Of a stretch of DNA of 64,000 bases, positions 24,652-36,956 are shown piece by piece. This stretch comes from Brevipalpus yothersi (taxonomy: Eukaryota; Arthropoda; Arachnida; Trombidiformes; Tenuipalpidae): the NCBI GenBank assembly GCA_003956705.1, contig QZCP01000501.1, positions 16,061 to 80,060 on the forward strand, in the 5' to 3' direction. The position numbers were made by a program, and so were the translations under genes. Numbering within the stretch: position 1 is the first letter of the stretch; each line of letters starts with the position of its first letter. The notes beneath the pieces were generated by a model. That model made no database searches and was not told the origin of the DNA. It worked only from the letters and a program-made list of their open reading frames with translations.

Positions 24652-26525
24652 ATGTCGTGTGGAATCCGATTTGTACAGATATTGCTAGTATGTGTCAGTT
24701 TACTTGGTTCATCGAAAACTTTCGGTGACTATGAGACTACTTTTTTCGATGATACCGATATTGATATTGATGAGCCAGTTGAAAGATGGATGAAATATAT
24801 TTTGGATGAAAGTTCAGCAGCAAGATCATTGGAAGAACTGCTTGCCAGTGACAATGAATACCTAAATGAGACTCGAAATTATGATACACCAAAATATTTT
24901 ACCAGTTTCAATGGAGCCAAAATATCCAACACAATCAATTCACTATCAGTTGGACCTTATGGTCCACTATTGATGGCGGACAATGTTCTGCTAGAAAAAT
25001 TGGGCCATTTTGTACGGGAAAGAATCAAGAATCGAGTGGCCAGTGCACTGGGTAATGGAGCTTTTGGCTACTTTGAGGTGACCAATTCCGATGTTGATAA
25101 AGATTGTATTGCCGATCTATTCTCGAAACCTGGTAAACGAACTGAAATAGCGGTGAGATTCAGTCTTCAAGCAGCAGCTCCTGGTGAATCGGAAGTTCAG
25201 CGAACTGCCCATAGTGTTGCCATCAAATTTTACACCAAAGACGGTAATTGGGATCTTCTGATGCTCAATACACCAGTGTTTGCCATACGAGATGGAATTC
25301 AAGTTAATGAACTTTTCCATTCATTTGAGCCTGATCCAGTCAATCATCTTAACAATCCAAACAATATGTGGGACTATCTCAGTCTTCAACCATCCAGCTT
25401 ATTGCAAGTGTTATTCCTTAAGTCTGATATGGGTCTACCCAAGAATTGGAGACGAATGTCAGCATGGTCTGTTGATACCTATGAATTTCAAGATAAGAGA
25501 GGAAATTTTGCTTTCGTTCGATTCACATTGGAACCGAAAACTCCGGCCAAAGGCTATCTGAGTGATGAGGAGGCAGCCAGAATCAGTGGTTATGATCCAA
25601 GCTATTTTTCGAGGGATCTTTGGCAAGCCATTGAAAGAGGTGATAATCCAACATGGTTGTTGAAATATCAGATTATTCGTGAGAAACAATTGGATAAGAT
25701 TGAATTCAATCCACTGGATGCAACAAAAGTGAGAATATCACATGAAGATTTCATGATGAAATAATTATTTGTCCTCTTTTTTCGCACAACTTTGCTCATA
25801 TAGTTATGGCCAGTGGATAGATATCCAGAGATTGAGATAGGAAAAATAGTTTTGAATGAGAATCCATTCAATTATTTTGCCGAAATAGAGCAACTTGCAT
25901 TCAATCCATCTAATGTTGTCCCTGGAATATTGACCACATTTGATAAGAATCTTCAGGGTCGTCTTTTTGCATATCGGGATGCCCAAAATTATCGGTATGT
26001 GATTTTTTTCTTAGTTCGTGATGATGAAAATAGATTATACACATAGTGTATTGTTATTTGATTCCATTTCCAATCAGATTGGGTGTTAATCATGAAAAAT
26101 TGGCTGTCAACAAGCCGATTGTGAAGATGGTCAATCCAACGTTTCGAGATGGTTTTTGCGCTGACTATGAGAACGGTGGACCAGGACCCAATTATTTTCC
26201 CAATTCATTGGGTGGAAAAATTAGAGATATTCCCATGAACACTACCAAGTCATGGCTGTACCCTAGCCATTTGATCAAGAGATATGATACTACTCGTGAT
26301 GACAATTATTGGCAGGTGGACATGGTGTGGCAAAAATTTAAATCGGATGAGAAGAAGAGAATAGCCCAGAGAACAGCTGATGCATTGATTGATGTGGAAA
26401 AGTTTATCCAAAAACGATACATAAAAGAGGTGAGCAAAGCGAACAAAGAATATTCCAATATGATTCAAGATGCTCTCAAAATGAATGAGCAAAAAAGATT
26501 GGAAAACATTTCAAAGGACAATTAA
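24652..26525 (+). CDS. Secreted catalase-family protein with substituted distal haem residues
   Basis: Exons 24652-25728, 25804-25994 and 26078-26525 (571 residues) have consistent phases and match catalase end to end after a roughly 75-residue N-terminal extension. The start is followed by a hydrophobic stretch (IRFVQILLVCVSLLGSS), so a signal peptide is likely. Family landmarks are VGPYGPLL, GAFGYFEVT, KFYTKDGNWDL, NYFAEIEQLAFNPSN, the proximal haem segment GRLFAYRD with Arg412 and Tyr416, and NYFPNS. At the catalytic distal site, the human motif VVHAKG (His75) reads VASALG here, so Ser131 replaces the essential His. The human VGNNTP (Asn148) reads LMLNTP, so Leu205 replaces Asn. The Phe after NTPIF is Ala. 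The distal Ser (Ser171) is kept. Haem binding through Tyr416 is plausible, but normal catalase chemistry should be lost or greatly reduced. A haem-binding decoy or a new oxidase/peroxidase role is inference. Confidence 0.93.
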
Positions 26526-28184
26526 TTAGCATGTTGATCAATTTATGATCATCATTTGGAAGCTATTTTCGAATTTAACACCAATCAATCTGCTTGCCGA
26601 TTGGCTTTTATGGTCCATGTGTGATGATGGGAAAGCAAGCAAGTTCAAGATTATTGGAAATAAGTTTTTTGAACTTTCCCAGTATTGAAGAAAGCTGAAA
26701 ATAAATAAATTTTTATGATCTATCGTTTTTTTCACTGTCTCTCTTTCTCTCTTACACTCTCCCCGTATTCAAATGGATTTTCGATTTCATCATCGAAAAC
26801 AATCAGCGTGATCAACTAAACTGTGTGTGTATGTTCAATATATATATTGAAGAAAAATATGTTCAGTCTGGTGTAAGCTTACATAATAGTAGTAATCAAA
26901 AAGGATCCATACAAGAAAAAAGAGGTAGAGAGAGGTAGAGAACTTAAATACAAACTGGAATGATGCGTACTACTGGCCTGATTCATTTGGAAAAACTCGT
27001 GATCATGGTTATGACCGTGAATTAGCCCAACTTTTACCGGAGGCTGTTTTAAGAGTCTGGTGTCAAAGTCACTATTATTAGATATATCATGTAAGCACCT
27101 GAGTAAATTGTTCAGATAAGAGAGAGAAAATTGTTTCCTTCAATTCTTACATCATCATACATGTACATAAGCTCATATGGCACGATGAAAGAGAGAGAGA
27201 GAAAGAACGAGTGTTACTGATAAAATAATAGTGGAGCAAAGATTGTTACTTCTTCTTCTTTTTCTTCTTCTTCTGTTTTAAGAGTTTGAAATATTTGTAT
27301 GTATATATGTGTGTGTATGTGTAGGATAAACAGAACTTCCTGAATCAAATCGAGAATGGAAATGGAAAGAAAAATAGTGAAGGAGTCAAAATACAGGAAG
27401 CTGAACTAGCAACTGGAAGAAGAAGAAATATAAATGATGATGAATTGGGCTCGAAAAAATTGTTCATCCAAGGGTCAAGATGTCCACCTTATTCGCCTTT
27501 GCATGGTCAAAATACTACGTATTTGATATTAAAATTAAGATAGAAAAGATGGTCATGTTTCTCTTTTTTCTGTTACTGCTACCAAATGAGGATAGTTGAG
27601 CATCAAAAAGATGGAGAATCGCTTTTATTTTTTCAGTGATTCTCTCCAATCTTTTTTGACCATCGAAAGGTTCCAAAAAAGGAGTGTATTTTTGGGGCAA
27701 AAAATATGTATTTTATGGTGGGAAAATTTAACCAACTTTTAAATGGTTCAACTATTTGAGATAGCTCAAAAAATTGCATAATCATGAAAATTTTTTAAAT
27801 AAATAATGGGAATAATTTTCCACATTTTTGAAACTTTTCCATAAGGAGGCACAAATTTGCTGCTGAGAATTCTACCAGCTACTGAGCTTTAGAGGAGGAT
27901 CATCCGACAAGGAACACTCATTATAAAATAGGGCAATAGAATTTAGTATAAAAATCACCGAAGATTTCAAATCATTCTCTGACTCAAATCATGCTCAACA
28001 CAAGATCATATTTAATCACCTTTAAATGTGATCCCATCTGGTAAAATTTTTCGATCAAAGCTCAAATATCATGTGAACGCGACAGAAACCTTTCCAAATA
28101 CTCTCTCTCTCTAATATACCGTAAATTGTCTCTCTATTTGATCAGGATAATCCTTGTTGATTCCCCTATCAGAGGATTGGAAGA
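26526..28184. other. Intergenic region
   Basis: 3' flank of the catalase-like gene and 5' flank of the Gly/Met-rich gene. No coding exon was supported. It contains short GA, CTT and TG tracts. Confidence 0.6.
26700..26705 (+). terminator. Polyadenylation signal AATAAA of the catalase-like gene
   Basis: Canonical hexamer about 175 bp past the stop codon, followed by a T-rich stretch. Confidence 0.6.
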
Positions 28185-28952
28185 ATGTCCAGAGCATTCA
28201 TCATAGTGATAATCTGTCAACTTCTTTCAGTGTCTTCATTATCTGGCCACAGTGATAGAAATACTGAGAATGGGGATTTATTTGCTCCATACGAATTCAA
28301 ATTTGAGGTGAGAATTCAACAATTCATGAAATTCAAAATTCTTTTCCCTTCATCCAAAGAGTTTTCACTCATTCTTCCCAAATTGTCTCTCTTTGTTTGT
28401 TTTCCTCCTGATTCTTGTTCAAAGAATCTACGAGCACACAATATGTACAGTGATAATCATGCTTCTCTGAGAATTCACAAAAGATCTCCACACATAATTC
28501 AAGCTCGTCAAGCGGCGATGAGAGGTGGTGATGATAAAGGTAAAGGATCATCAACAGCACCAGGATCTAATAACAGCTCATCAAGTAGCCCATCACCAGT
28601 ACCACCCCACAATGGATCACATTCTGGATCCAGTGGATTCTCGGGAACTTGGGGTGGTAATCCGGGTTACGAGGGTAAAGATGCGAATACTTTCATGATA
28701 CCCTATCATTGTAAGGAGAGAGTGATCCAACGGATCAAGGAGACTCTCAACGAATGTAATCCCGGTGCTGGCCATGGACCTGGTATGATGGGTGGACCCG
28801 GTGGTATGGGTCAACCAGGTATGGGAGGACCCGGTATGGGATATAATCCATATGGTCAGCATCCCGGTGGAATGCCTGGACAAGGAATGGGTCAGGGTGG
28901 AATGGGAATGGCTGGTCAGGGTATGGCTGGGAAGCCCCCACAAATGCTTTAG
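28185..28952 (+). CDS. Gly/Met-rich small secreted protein
   Basis: The start MSRAFIIVIICQLLSVSSLS is a signal-peptide-like N-terminus. Best model: exons 28185-28307 and 28425-28952 (216 residues), with donor GTGAGA and a T-rich acceptor ending CAAAG. The 117-nt intron has no stop and is a multiple of three, so the unspliced form is also open (255 residues). The mature part begins with a dibasic-rich segment (RIHKRS, a possible processing site), then a Ser/Pro/Gly linker. A conserved-looking helix with two cysteines follows (YHCKERVIQRIKETLNECNP), then a GMGGPGM-type Gly/Met repeat tail. I recognise no family; an extracellular structural or secreted role is inferred from composition. Confidence 0.75.
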   Translation: MSRAFIIVIICQLLSVSSLSGHSDRNTENGDLFAPYEFKFEVRIQQFMKFKILFPSSKEFSLILPKLSLFVCFPPDSCSKNLRAHNMYSDNHASLRIHKRSPHIIQARQAAMRGGDDKGKGSSTAPGSNNSSSSSPSPVPPHNGSHSGSSGFSGTWGGNPGYEGKDANTFMIPYHCKERVIQRIKETLNECNPGAGHGPGMMGGPGGMGQPGMGGPGMGYNPYGQHPGGMPGQGMGQGGMGMAGQGMAGKPPQML

Positions 28953-30001
28953 ATTCACACTCCAAAATAGTCATATTTTACACACACACACACACTCTCT
29001 CTCTCTCTTTCTCTCAAAAAAGACTTTCAATATCACTGTAATGCAATTAGTGTTGAGTATACATTTCATTTTCTAGAAGATTCAAGGTTCAAGAAACACA
29101 TGTATTAACTAAATGTCTTCATCCATTCTGTGAGACGGAGGCTTTCCAAGAGCTTCAAATTTATTTTGACTAGAGCTGGTGCTAATTCGATTCATTAGCA
29201 TTCTTGTAACTAAGAAAAGTATCTCAATTTTATGGGGATACTATTTTGAAGTTTACTCGATTAGACTGTACACGTATATCTTTCTCTCCAAGTCAATTAC
29301 CTCAGTGAATTCTGGTGGCGGGATTAAATAAATGAAAGTGAAATTCAAACAGATAGTATTCAGAAGGGAACTTTTCGAACTCTATTTGAAAGTTGTAAGG
29401 TCAATCATTCCTCAAATTAATGAGCTTATGGTCTCATACTATTTGTAAATCGAAAATTCGAACCTTTTGGTGACTTTTTTCGACAATTTTTTCGAGAATG
29501 CTCACACAGATCCGTCTCTTGGTGTATCAAGATTCTCAGATAAATTGGCAGCAAAATTCAGAGCACAAATATTTTTCACAGTGGATAGAATACAATTTTA
29601 TGTAAAAATATCGAAAATCTTACCTTGCTGAGGGAAGTATCCATGGGTGGAAAAATCATCACTCAAAGTGATATTATTTTATCATCAATGTTTATAATCA
29701 TTAACGGTGAAACGAGAAGAGTCGAAAACACTTCACCAACCGTAGAGTAATTGTGATGAATACTCTTTGGGCCGAGCACGAAAAGATGAGAAGAAAAAAA
29801 ATTCGTTGATCAGTGTATCATAGAACATTCGATGATAGGCTTGTTCACATAATAGTTCATCAACCAAACGCGCGTTCAGTCCACATCAAATGATCAAAGT
29901 GTGGCGGGCGGAACGATTCTTTCATCCAGCATCTTTCCAGCTCCCAGAACGAGAACAACTCTCTCTCCCTCTCTCTCCCTTCATCATCTCATCTCACTCG
30001 G

Positions 30002-30032
<31 letters not shown>

Positions 30033-30113
30033 TGAGGACTTGGGATGAGAGAGGCTGGAAAACTTCATGTACAAATTTTTGATCTGTATAAGAACCAGTA
30101 GAAAGAAAGAGAG

Positions 30114-30149
<36 letters not shown>

Positions 30150-31265
30150 GATAATATCCTGTTGATAAGATTGAAATGTTTGCGGCCAAAAAATGGACCA
30201 AAAGGAAGAGAACAACAGTCACTTATTGGTGACATATGTAGCATGATTTGTACATCAAAGAAAGTAAATAGTATATTATTATGTTGAGGTATACATTTAT
30301 GTGGAAAGGAAGAGAATAGGCTTGAAAGGTACTGTTAGTCTGTCAAAATAATATATACATTGTGCATTAGGCCGATGATCACGTCCCACGATGTGTGTGT
30401 GGTTTCGATCATTGATTTTACGGAAATAAAAGAAGAAAGTAATCGGATTAGTTCGAGAAAAAATTGGAATCAAATCAATTTTGACTGATGACCAATATCA
30501 ACATGTGTATATACAGACCAACTCACAATGTTTTGAGAGCAAATTTGATGGCTCAATATCTTTTTGGAACCATGTGCATACACACACCATGAATCGATTA
30601 GAAAAACAAGTGATCCTGAGCAGAGTGTATAATTGTCAATTACAATCCATTAATGAACCTCTTCTGGATGAAAATTTTTCGGTAGTCCAGTAGAACTTTC
30701 CAGTAGAAAGTTCATTCTGTTAATCGTGTATATCGCGTAACTTTTCATGCTGAATTATCATGTGGATTCTGATAAATTTGACAACTTTCAATAGTGATCC
30801 ATTCAAAGCATGATGACGATATGTGACCAACACTTATGAGATTGACTTTTTGGGGATCATGATCATCGAATAAAATGCTGTTTTTTTACGGTGAAGAGCT
30901 CTCATTGATGACAATAAGTGTGCACACATACACACAATGAGTGTAGACAGGTAAAAGTTTGTCGGTTACTCTCGAGGTTAGTTGAAATTATTTATATTCG
31001 ACCTTTTTCGGTATATTATGATTTTATGTGTGTCTGGCGAGATGGATAAAATTTTTCGATAAATTTTTATCGCGGTGACATAAAACAGGAGACTCGCAAA
31101 AATGTGACAAAAGCAAGAGAGAAATGAAAAAGAATTTTTCTTTCTACAAAATATACTGAATATTTTTCAAAAAAAAAATTCAAAATTTATGGAAGTAAAA
31201 TGAAAGGAGCGTCAAAAAGTAGGAGCAAAAAGGGTCAAAAAAGGCTTTGTGGTCAGTGTATTGGA

Positions 31266-31318
<53 letters not shown>

Positions 31319-32047
31319 ATGAGCAGAGAAAAAAGAATAACAAAATAAAATCAGGCCAATGAAGAAGCTGGGCTTATTTGAGGAATTTTTTCTCTCTTTC
31401 TCTCTATTTATCTCACTACTATATACTACGTATTTGTACTCGATATATTCTGCACGAAATTGGCAGAAAATCGAAGGAAATACGGATAAAAATCATACCT
31501 TGCCGCCGGTTGTAATTTGACTGCTAAATCGGTGAATAATGAATCACAAATGCTTATAACGTTCCAAAAGAGAGGGCCAATCATGGCGTAAAATTTGAAA
31601 TTGGAAATCATGCATAATTATACACTGACTTGGAAGAAAAATATTCTTCTCTAAATACGAGTAGCATGAAGATGGACTATGTGAGCTTTGAAGATGATAT
31701 CAAAATTATCCACATTATAGTGCACTAGTTAAAAATCTTTTATATTATCATGAAAAGTGATCATTTCAAATGGTTATCTGAGTGAAAAAATATTCAATAC
31801 TCATATATATATAGTGTATATATGAGTAGCATCGGATCATTATCATAATTTACATGAATAACTTGCTATCTTGATGTCAATCGATAGAGAAATAGAGAGA
31901 GAGAGTAAGAATGGCTTCTTGTTTCTTTCCTTCCTCTTCTTCTTACATCTCTCATTCTAATAAGGCAATCGGATGATAGAATTGAAAATTTTCTCTTAAC
32001 ATGCAAAAATGATGGATATCATCATCGATTCAATCCTATCATCACAG
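28953..32047. other. Repeat-containing region, no confident gene
   Basis: AT-rich with GA tracts (about 30007-30032, 30100-30150, 31268-31318). A relatively GC-rich, CpG-containing stretch at about 29870-29960 could be a promoter/5' UTR, possibly for the gene whose last exon lies at 32048. A - strand donor-like end near 29630 and a - strand frame at 31500-31611 ending at GTATGA are possible exons. A + strand open segment with an acceptor lies near 30519-30680. None is convincing alone. Confidence 0.45.
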
Positions 32048-32166
32048 CTCATCAAAATTCTATTAGCAGTCAACCGAAAGCTGCTAGTGAGAATGGAGAA
32101 GAAGATGAAGAAGCTGTTGTCCATATCAAAAGTGAAACAGCATCTCTCAATTTGCTATCTCAATGA
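32048..32166 (+). CDS. Orphan terminal coding exon of an unidentified gene
   Basis: After an acceptor (CATCACAG) the frame reads HQNSISSQPKAASENGEEDE and onward, ending SLNLLSQ and TGA. It has a Ser-rich start, an acidic cluster and a normal hydrophilic C-terminal character. It is far more protein-like than flanking frames and its base composition is that of exons here. The incoming phase is 1. Upstream exons were not located with confidence; they should lie on the + strand at lower coordinates. Product unknown. Confidence 0.5.
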
Positions 32167-33380
32167 ACAAAAAATGACGGATCGATGATTTTTGAATATC
32201 TGATCACTTTCACTCGATCATATCATCCTTATATTGATTTGGAATTCAATGAAGCTTGTCACTCTCTCTACTCTTCTCTACTTTACCTCCCAACAGCAAC
32301 AAAAGCAATTCAGATTCATCCTGAACTTTTCGAAAAAAATAGGGGAATACTTGTCGAATGTCAGATTACAGATGTACTTTCGTTTCGTGGCCTTCGAAAC
32401 GATAAAGAGAGAGAAGAAAAAATTGATACCTATTTTTTGCTGATCTTACACATTATATCCAAATGAGATTTATCTCAATTATCTATTTTTCTTCCTCTTC
32501 TAATTTATTTTGAAAGTGGGAAAAAAGTGGAATAAATTCCCGGAAAAAAAGTTGGAAGCTATTTTTGATTTAAGAACAAAAAAGATGCAGATGATCTTCT
32601 GAATTGAATTTCTAACGAATTCCTTTTTCCTCTCCAATTCAAATTATCATCATTGAGCATATGATCTGGATGGAATGAAGATAATTTTGAGTGCATCCAA
32701 CAGAAAATTCTATCATTTTCATTAATTAGACATGGAAATGTTCGTGCCTTAGAAGCATATAAAATGTTACATGTTTCCTATGGACTTGGTTGAATGAGAT
32801 CTACTGTCATGATTAAGAGATGATATGCAAATTTTTTCGGACCGGGAAGTGGCCTAAATTGTAATTACTTTACACTTTTGTTTCTTTTTTTTCAATTTAA
32901 TCTTCACCAAGCTTACCATGCTCATTGATGATGATCATCATCAGATCATATGATATTCAAATAATATCATATCGCACTTTCATCATTTTCGGATGCACAC
33001 ACACATGCACAAATACATGTACATGTATATGTGAACACAAGTCGAATGAATGAAGATGGATGAAAGGAAAAATTTTCATCCTGGACATCCTCCCACAATC
33101 AGCATCTTCCGTGATCATTTAAATCAAACAATGATTGTTTTTCGTGATCTTTATTTGTTCCTAATCGGAAGTAGCTATCTGATTTAAATATTAAATATTA
33201 TTATTATCATTATATACATTCAAGCATTTTTCGAGATCACATTGTAAACTTTCTCTTTCTCATCTCTTTCTCTCCCTTCCATTGGATGTTATATCCTATC
33301 ATCTTCAGATGAATAATGATAAATTCACAGATAAGATGAATTATGATGAGAAAAATGGCTTCCTTTAACAAGATGCTTAC
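32167..33380. other. Region without supported genes
   Basis: AT-rich. A 93-codon + strand frame at 32185-32466 exists but has no splice or homology support. Otherwise nothing was seen apart from TG/CA runs near 33000. Confidence 0.5.
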
Positions 33381-34404
33381 CATGCTAGCATGTATATGAG
33401 AGCCACAAGTTTCGTTTGTTCCGAAATGAAAGAAAAAATATCATCAATTGCGTGTAAGGCAATCGGTGATGTACCTTGTAGCTTGTGGTCTTTATCAGAA
33501 TTGGCTCTTTCCTCATCTTTTCTCATTGAATCAGGATCCATTTCTATCATGAAAGATTTCAATTATGATTTGCTAACCACATTGAGCTGATAAACTTTTG
33601 CATAAATAAAAAAGAAATCAGTTCCCTTTTCAGTGCAAATGAACGTACGATGTACACATATTTCGTAACGTTTTATGGGCCTACTTTTTTTCTGTTGTTC
33701 ATTATTATTGTTGTTGATCAGATAGCATCGGGCATAGATTTGACACCGATTGTATCAGTTGGAGTTACTTTCTCATGGGAATGTTTTTCAGCAACCAAAT
33801 AATCATAATGATTTATGTTGTAATGTTTATCAGGAAGAGCTTTTGTGAGAGAGAAAATTCTTTGGATAACAATCTGTAATTTGTTTAGGTCAAATGTGGC
33901 AAGACACCGGCATTTCTTGGACAAGGTATGGCAAAAAAAAATACGGTATGGTCTCGAGATCAATGATGATATTTATCTGGAATTTTATCTGATAATATAA
34001 TTGTTTCCCAGGAAGTGATTCAGTTTGCTTACCTTTGCTAAACTAATTTTCTATTCACATCACATTCTAATCTACCATCATTTTGGCTACTTACGAAGGG
34101 TATGTAGATGATATACAGGTATCGAGGCATATCAATATGTATGTATAGATATGTATAATTTTTATGGACAAAAAATGTAAATGAAGGGGCAAAAAATTGT
34201 TGAAAAATTGTGGATTCATCTCCACCTATTTTGCCCAACAAGGATGCCTTACTACCTTCTCTGCCCAACAAGAAATGGATTAGATTAATTGCTGCTCAAC
34301 GATAGTTGAATAACTATACATCTATCATCAAGCATTCCACACAAAAAATCAAATGGGATCATGATGTGTCTCTCCAACTAGTATCTACACTTTTTAAGAT
34401 AGAT

Positions 34405-34472
<68 letters not shown>

Positions 34473-34661
34473 TTTTTTTTCCAACCTTCCTGTCTTTTCC
34501 TTGACTTATTCGCCCCGATCTCTTTCGACCCAGTGGCCCTGATACTGGACGGAAAATATCCGTAAGCAGTACTCAGTTTCCAGGCTTGATTCAAAACTTA
34601 CTTACCACTTACTACTGGTTGAATAAAAAATCATCAACCATCGTCGCATCATCACAAGGAT

Positions 34662-34719
<58 letters not shown>

Positions 34720-34985
34720 TCCTCTCTTAGCCCATTCCATATAGACAGATACATATATATATAGGTATATATGTATGTATGTTCTGTGATCTGATCCTGT
34801 GCATATATGTATTTTTTTTAGCTGGAATGAAGAAAAGAACGAGGAATTGGTTGAGGAAGAGAGAAAAACTTGTCTTGTAAACATTTCGTGATGCTATGTG
34901 TGTCCAGTGATTATAATTCACTTTAACCCGGGTCTTACCATTACCTGACGCAATCTATCAGATGCATATCCGACCATATCACAAG
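33381..34985 (-). CDS. Candidate internal exons of an unrecognised minus-strand gene
   Basis: Three segments with splice-like borders agree in phase on the minus strand: 34945-34985 (41 nt, reads CDMVGYASDRLRQ, donor GTAATG), 33747-33915 (reads KCRCLATFDLNKLQIV onward, donor GTGTCA) and 33381-33543 (reads EMDPDSMRKDEERANS onward, to a hydrophobic end, donor GTAAGC). The second acceptor has a good pyrimidine tract. Neither the first nor the last exon is identified and no family is recognised. GA (34409-34469) and CT (34663-34715) tracts would lie in its first intron. Chance agreement of phases for three segments cannot be excluded. Confidence 0.35.
34409..34715. repeat. Inverted microsatellite pair: (GA)n then (CT)n
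   Basis: A GA tract at about 34409-34469 and a CT tract at about 34663-34715, separated by about 190 bp. The arms are complementary over about 50 bp. Confidence 0.92.
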
Positions 34986-36956
34986 CTTAAATTCAATTGA
35001 GTTTGTGGTGTGGTGTCCTGATTGGGCCATGATTGGGCCATGATTGGGCCATGATTCAGATTAGTGAGGCCTAATTTTTCTCTCTCTCTCTTCAACTTTG
35101 GGTTAAGGCGGACAGATTTGACTGAATTGAGTGTATGTGTAGTGGCCCGTGAGAATCAGTGAGAATCAAGTATGTATCTCTCTCTCTCTCTCTCTCTCTA
35201 TCCGGAGCCTCTTTGGCCACATTGGTTAAATAGAGGAGAAAGAGGATCACAAATTAGTATTGAGCATGAAAAGATGTAGTATTGAAAATGGTGTATATCT
35301 GTGGGGCACACATATCACTTGTTGATTAGCTCTACTGTATCATGATTAGGAGGTAGAGGAAAGAAAAAAAGGTACCGATATCATCAGAATTATCCGGTTC
35401 TGGTGGATAAGTAGACGGAATTTGGTGTCTTCTTTTCTCTTCTCTCTCTCTCTCTCTCTTCATCATCAAGAACACTGTTTAAAATTATCTTCTTTTTTGA
35501 CCATGAATGTGTCATGAAATGTCACAATTTTGAGGCACTTCACTGTCAAGTATCTTCATTCCGTTTATTCATCTTATTTTTCTTCTTCTCTTCTCTCTCT
35601 CATTTTGGGAAGCAAAATTTTTTTTTCTTCCACCTTTACCTACAATATTCTATTCATTTTGGACAGGTTGATGTTCATTTTCTAATTTTATTGCTTGTTA
35701 TCGTTGCCTCACATGTATACCTGTATGAGTGGACATGTTTAATTAATTGTAAAATTTGGTGTTAAAATAGGGATTTTTTAGCGCTTCTTATTAAATTGGA
35801 CAGATAAAGCCCACAGTACACACATATGTGTGTTTTTCGGGTGTTTCCATTCCATCATGAAATAATGGCCTCTATATCCGGTTGATTTCTTGGAACTTTT
35901 ATTTTCTCACCTTCTTCTTTTCTCTCTCTCTCTCTTTCTCTCTTCAGTCTCTCAATTCAATCCATATTATACACACAATGAAATGGTGAACTCAGTGAGC
36001 GTAAATCAAATCAAATTAAGATCAAGTGAATCAAAATGGCAATAAGTAGCTATTTAAATCATTATTTTCTTCAGGGTCCATCATAATCATTATTAAAAAC
36101 TTGTTATCATGTCAGCACTTTTGAGTGGAAAAGTCCTTGAGTAAAGAGTATTTCAGTTTGATTTTAACTGGATAGAATGGAATAAGATCAATATTTCCGG
36201 TCATCAATTGAGAGAAAGTGAAATGGTCAAGTGAAATGGAATTTGAACGATGAGAGATAGAGGCAGATTTCACTACACATTATTAGCTTTAACAAAAATT
36301 GGAACAATTTCGAAGATTTTCTTGAGTGCCCATCTGGCATCCATTCACTTCATCAGGCCAATGTCCGGATGACCTGGGACCGGACATATAAATGTACACT
36401 ATCACACTGGGACAGTAAATGACCCTCTCATGAGATGATTATGATTGAGTCAAAGTTTTTGAACTTTTTCATATTGATCTTTTCTCAAAGGATAGAGAAG
36501 AAGGTGAAAATTGAGTGTACTCATTGACACATGAATGATTGGTAATTTGATAGTGTATTCCCACATGTGTTGGAGAGATAAAAATTGTTGCTCAATGACT
36601 AATGACAATCGATTTTGAGTGATAATAATTACTAGTCAAATTGTGATGATAGTAAATGATAATAGTAACAATTTTTAATGGCCAATATTGTATTGGACAA
36701 TACAGAGGGCATATTACGAAATATATGAAATCGAGATATTCAAAAGGTTTCATCATAAGTATGTATTCAGGTGAATGAATATTATTGATTCTAATTGGCT
36801 TACATAAGTGTGATTCTGTAGAAACATTTCAAATTGTCGAAGATTTGTTCATCTATTCTAAAAAATGGTCGATGATAGAGCATTTTGTACTCTTCACAAT
36901 AATCAATGATCACTTCGGTACGAAAATCATCATTGAGATTGAGAAATCGAAATTAT
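34986..36956. other. Repeat-rich region without supported genes
   Basis: Contains an 11-bp tandem repeat (35020-35057), CT tracts near 35177-35200 and 35440-35458, and a short GC-richer stretch at about 36330-36420. There an acceptor-like CATCAG is followed by a 22-codon open frame to a stop, too short to call. Otherwise AT-rich. Confidence 0.5.
35020..35057. repeat. 11-bp tandem repeat, about 3.4 copies
   Basis: Unit GATTGGGCCAT repeated head to tail three times plus a partial copy. Confidence 0.9.

Noticed and set aside
24652..26525. Catalase-like gene as a recent horizontal transfer or pseudogene
   Set aside because: It has two typical short introns, local codon use and an intact frame, so neither a recent transfer nor a dead copy is supported.
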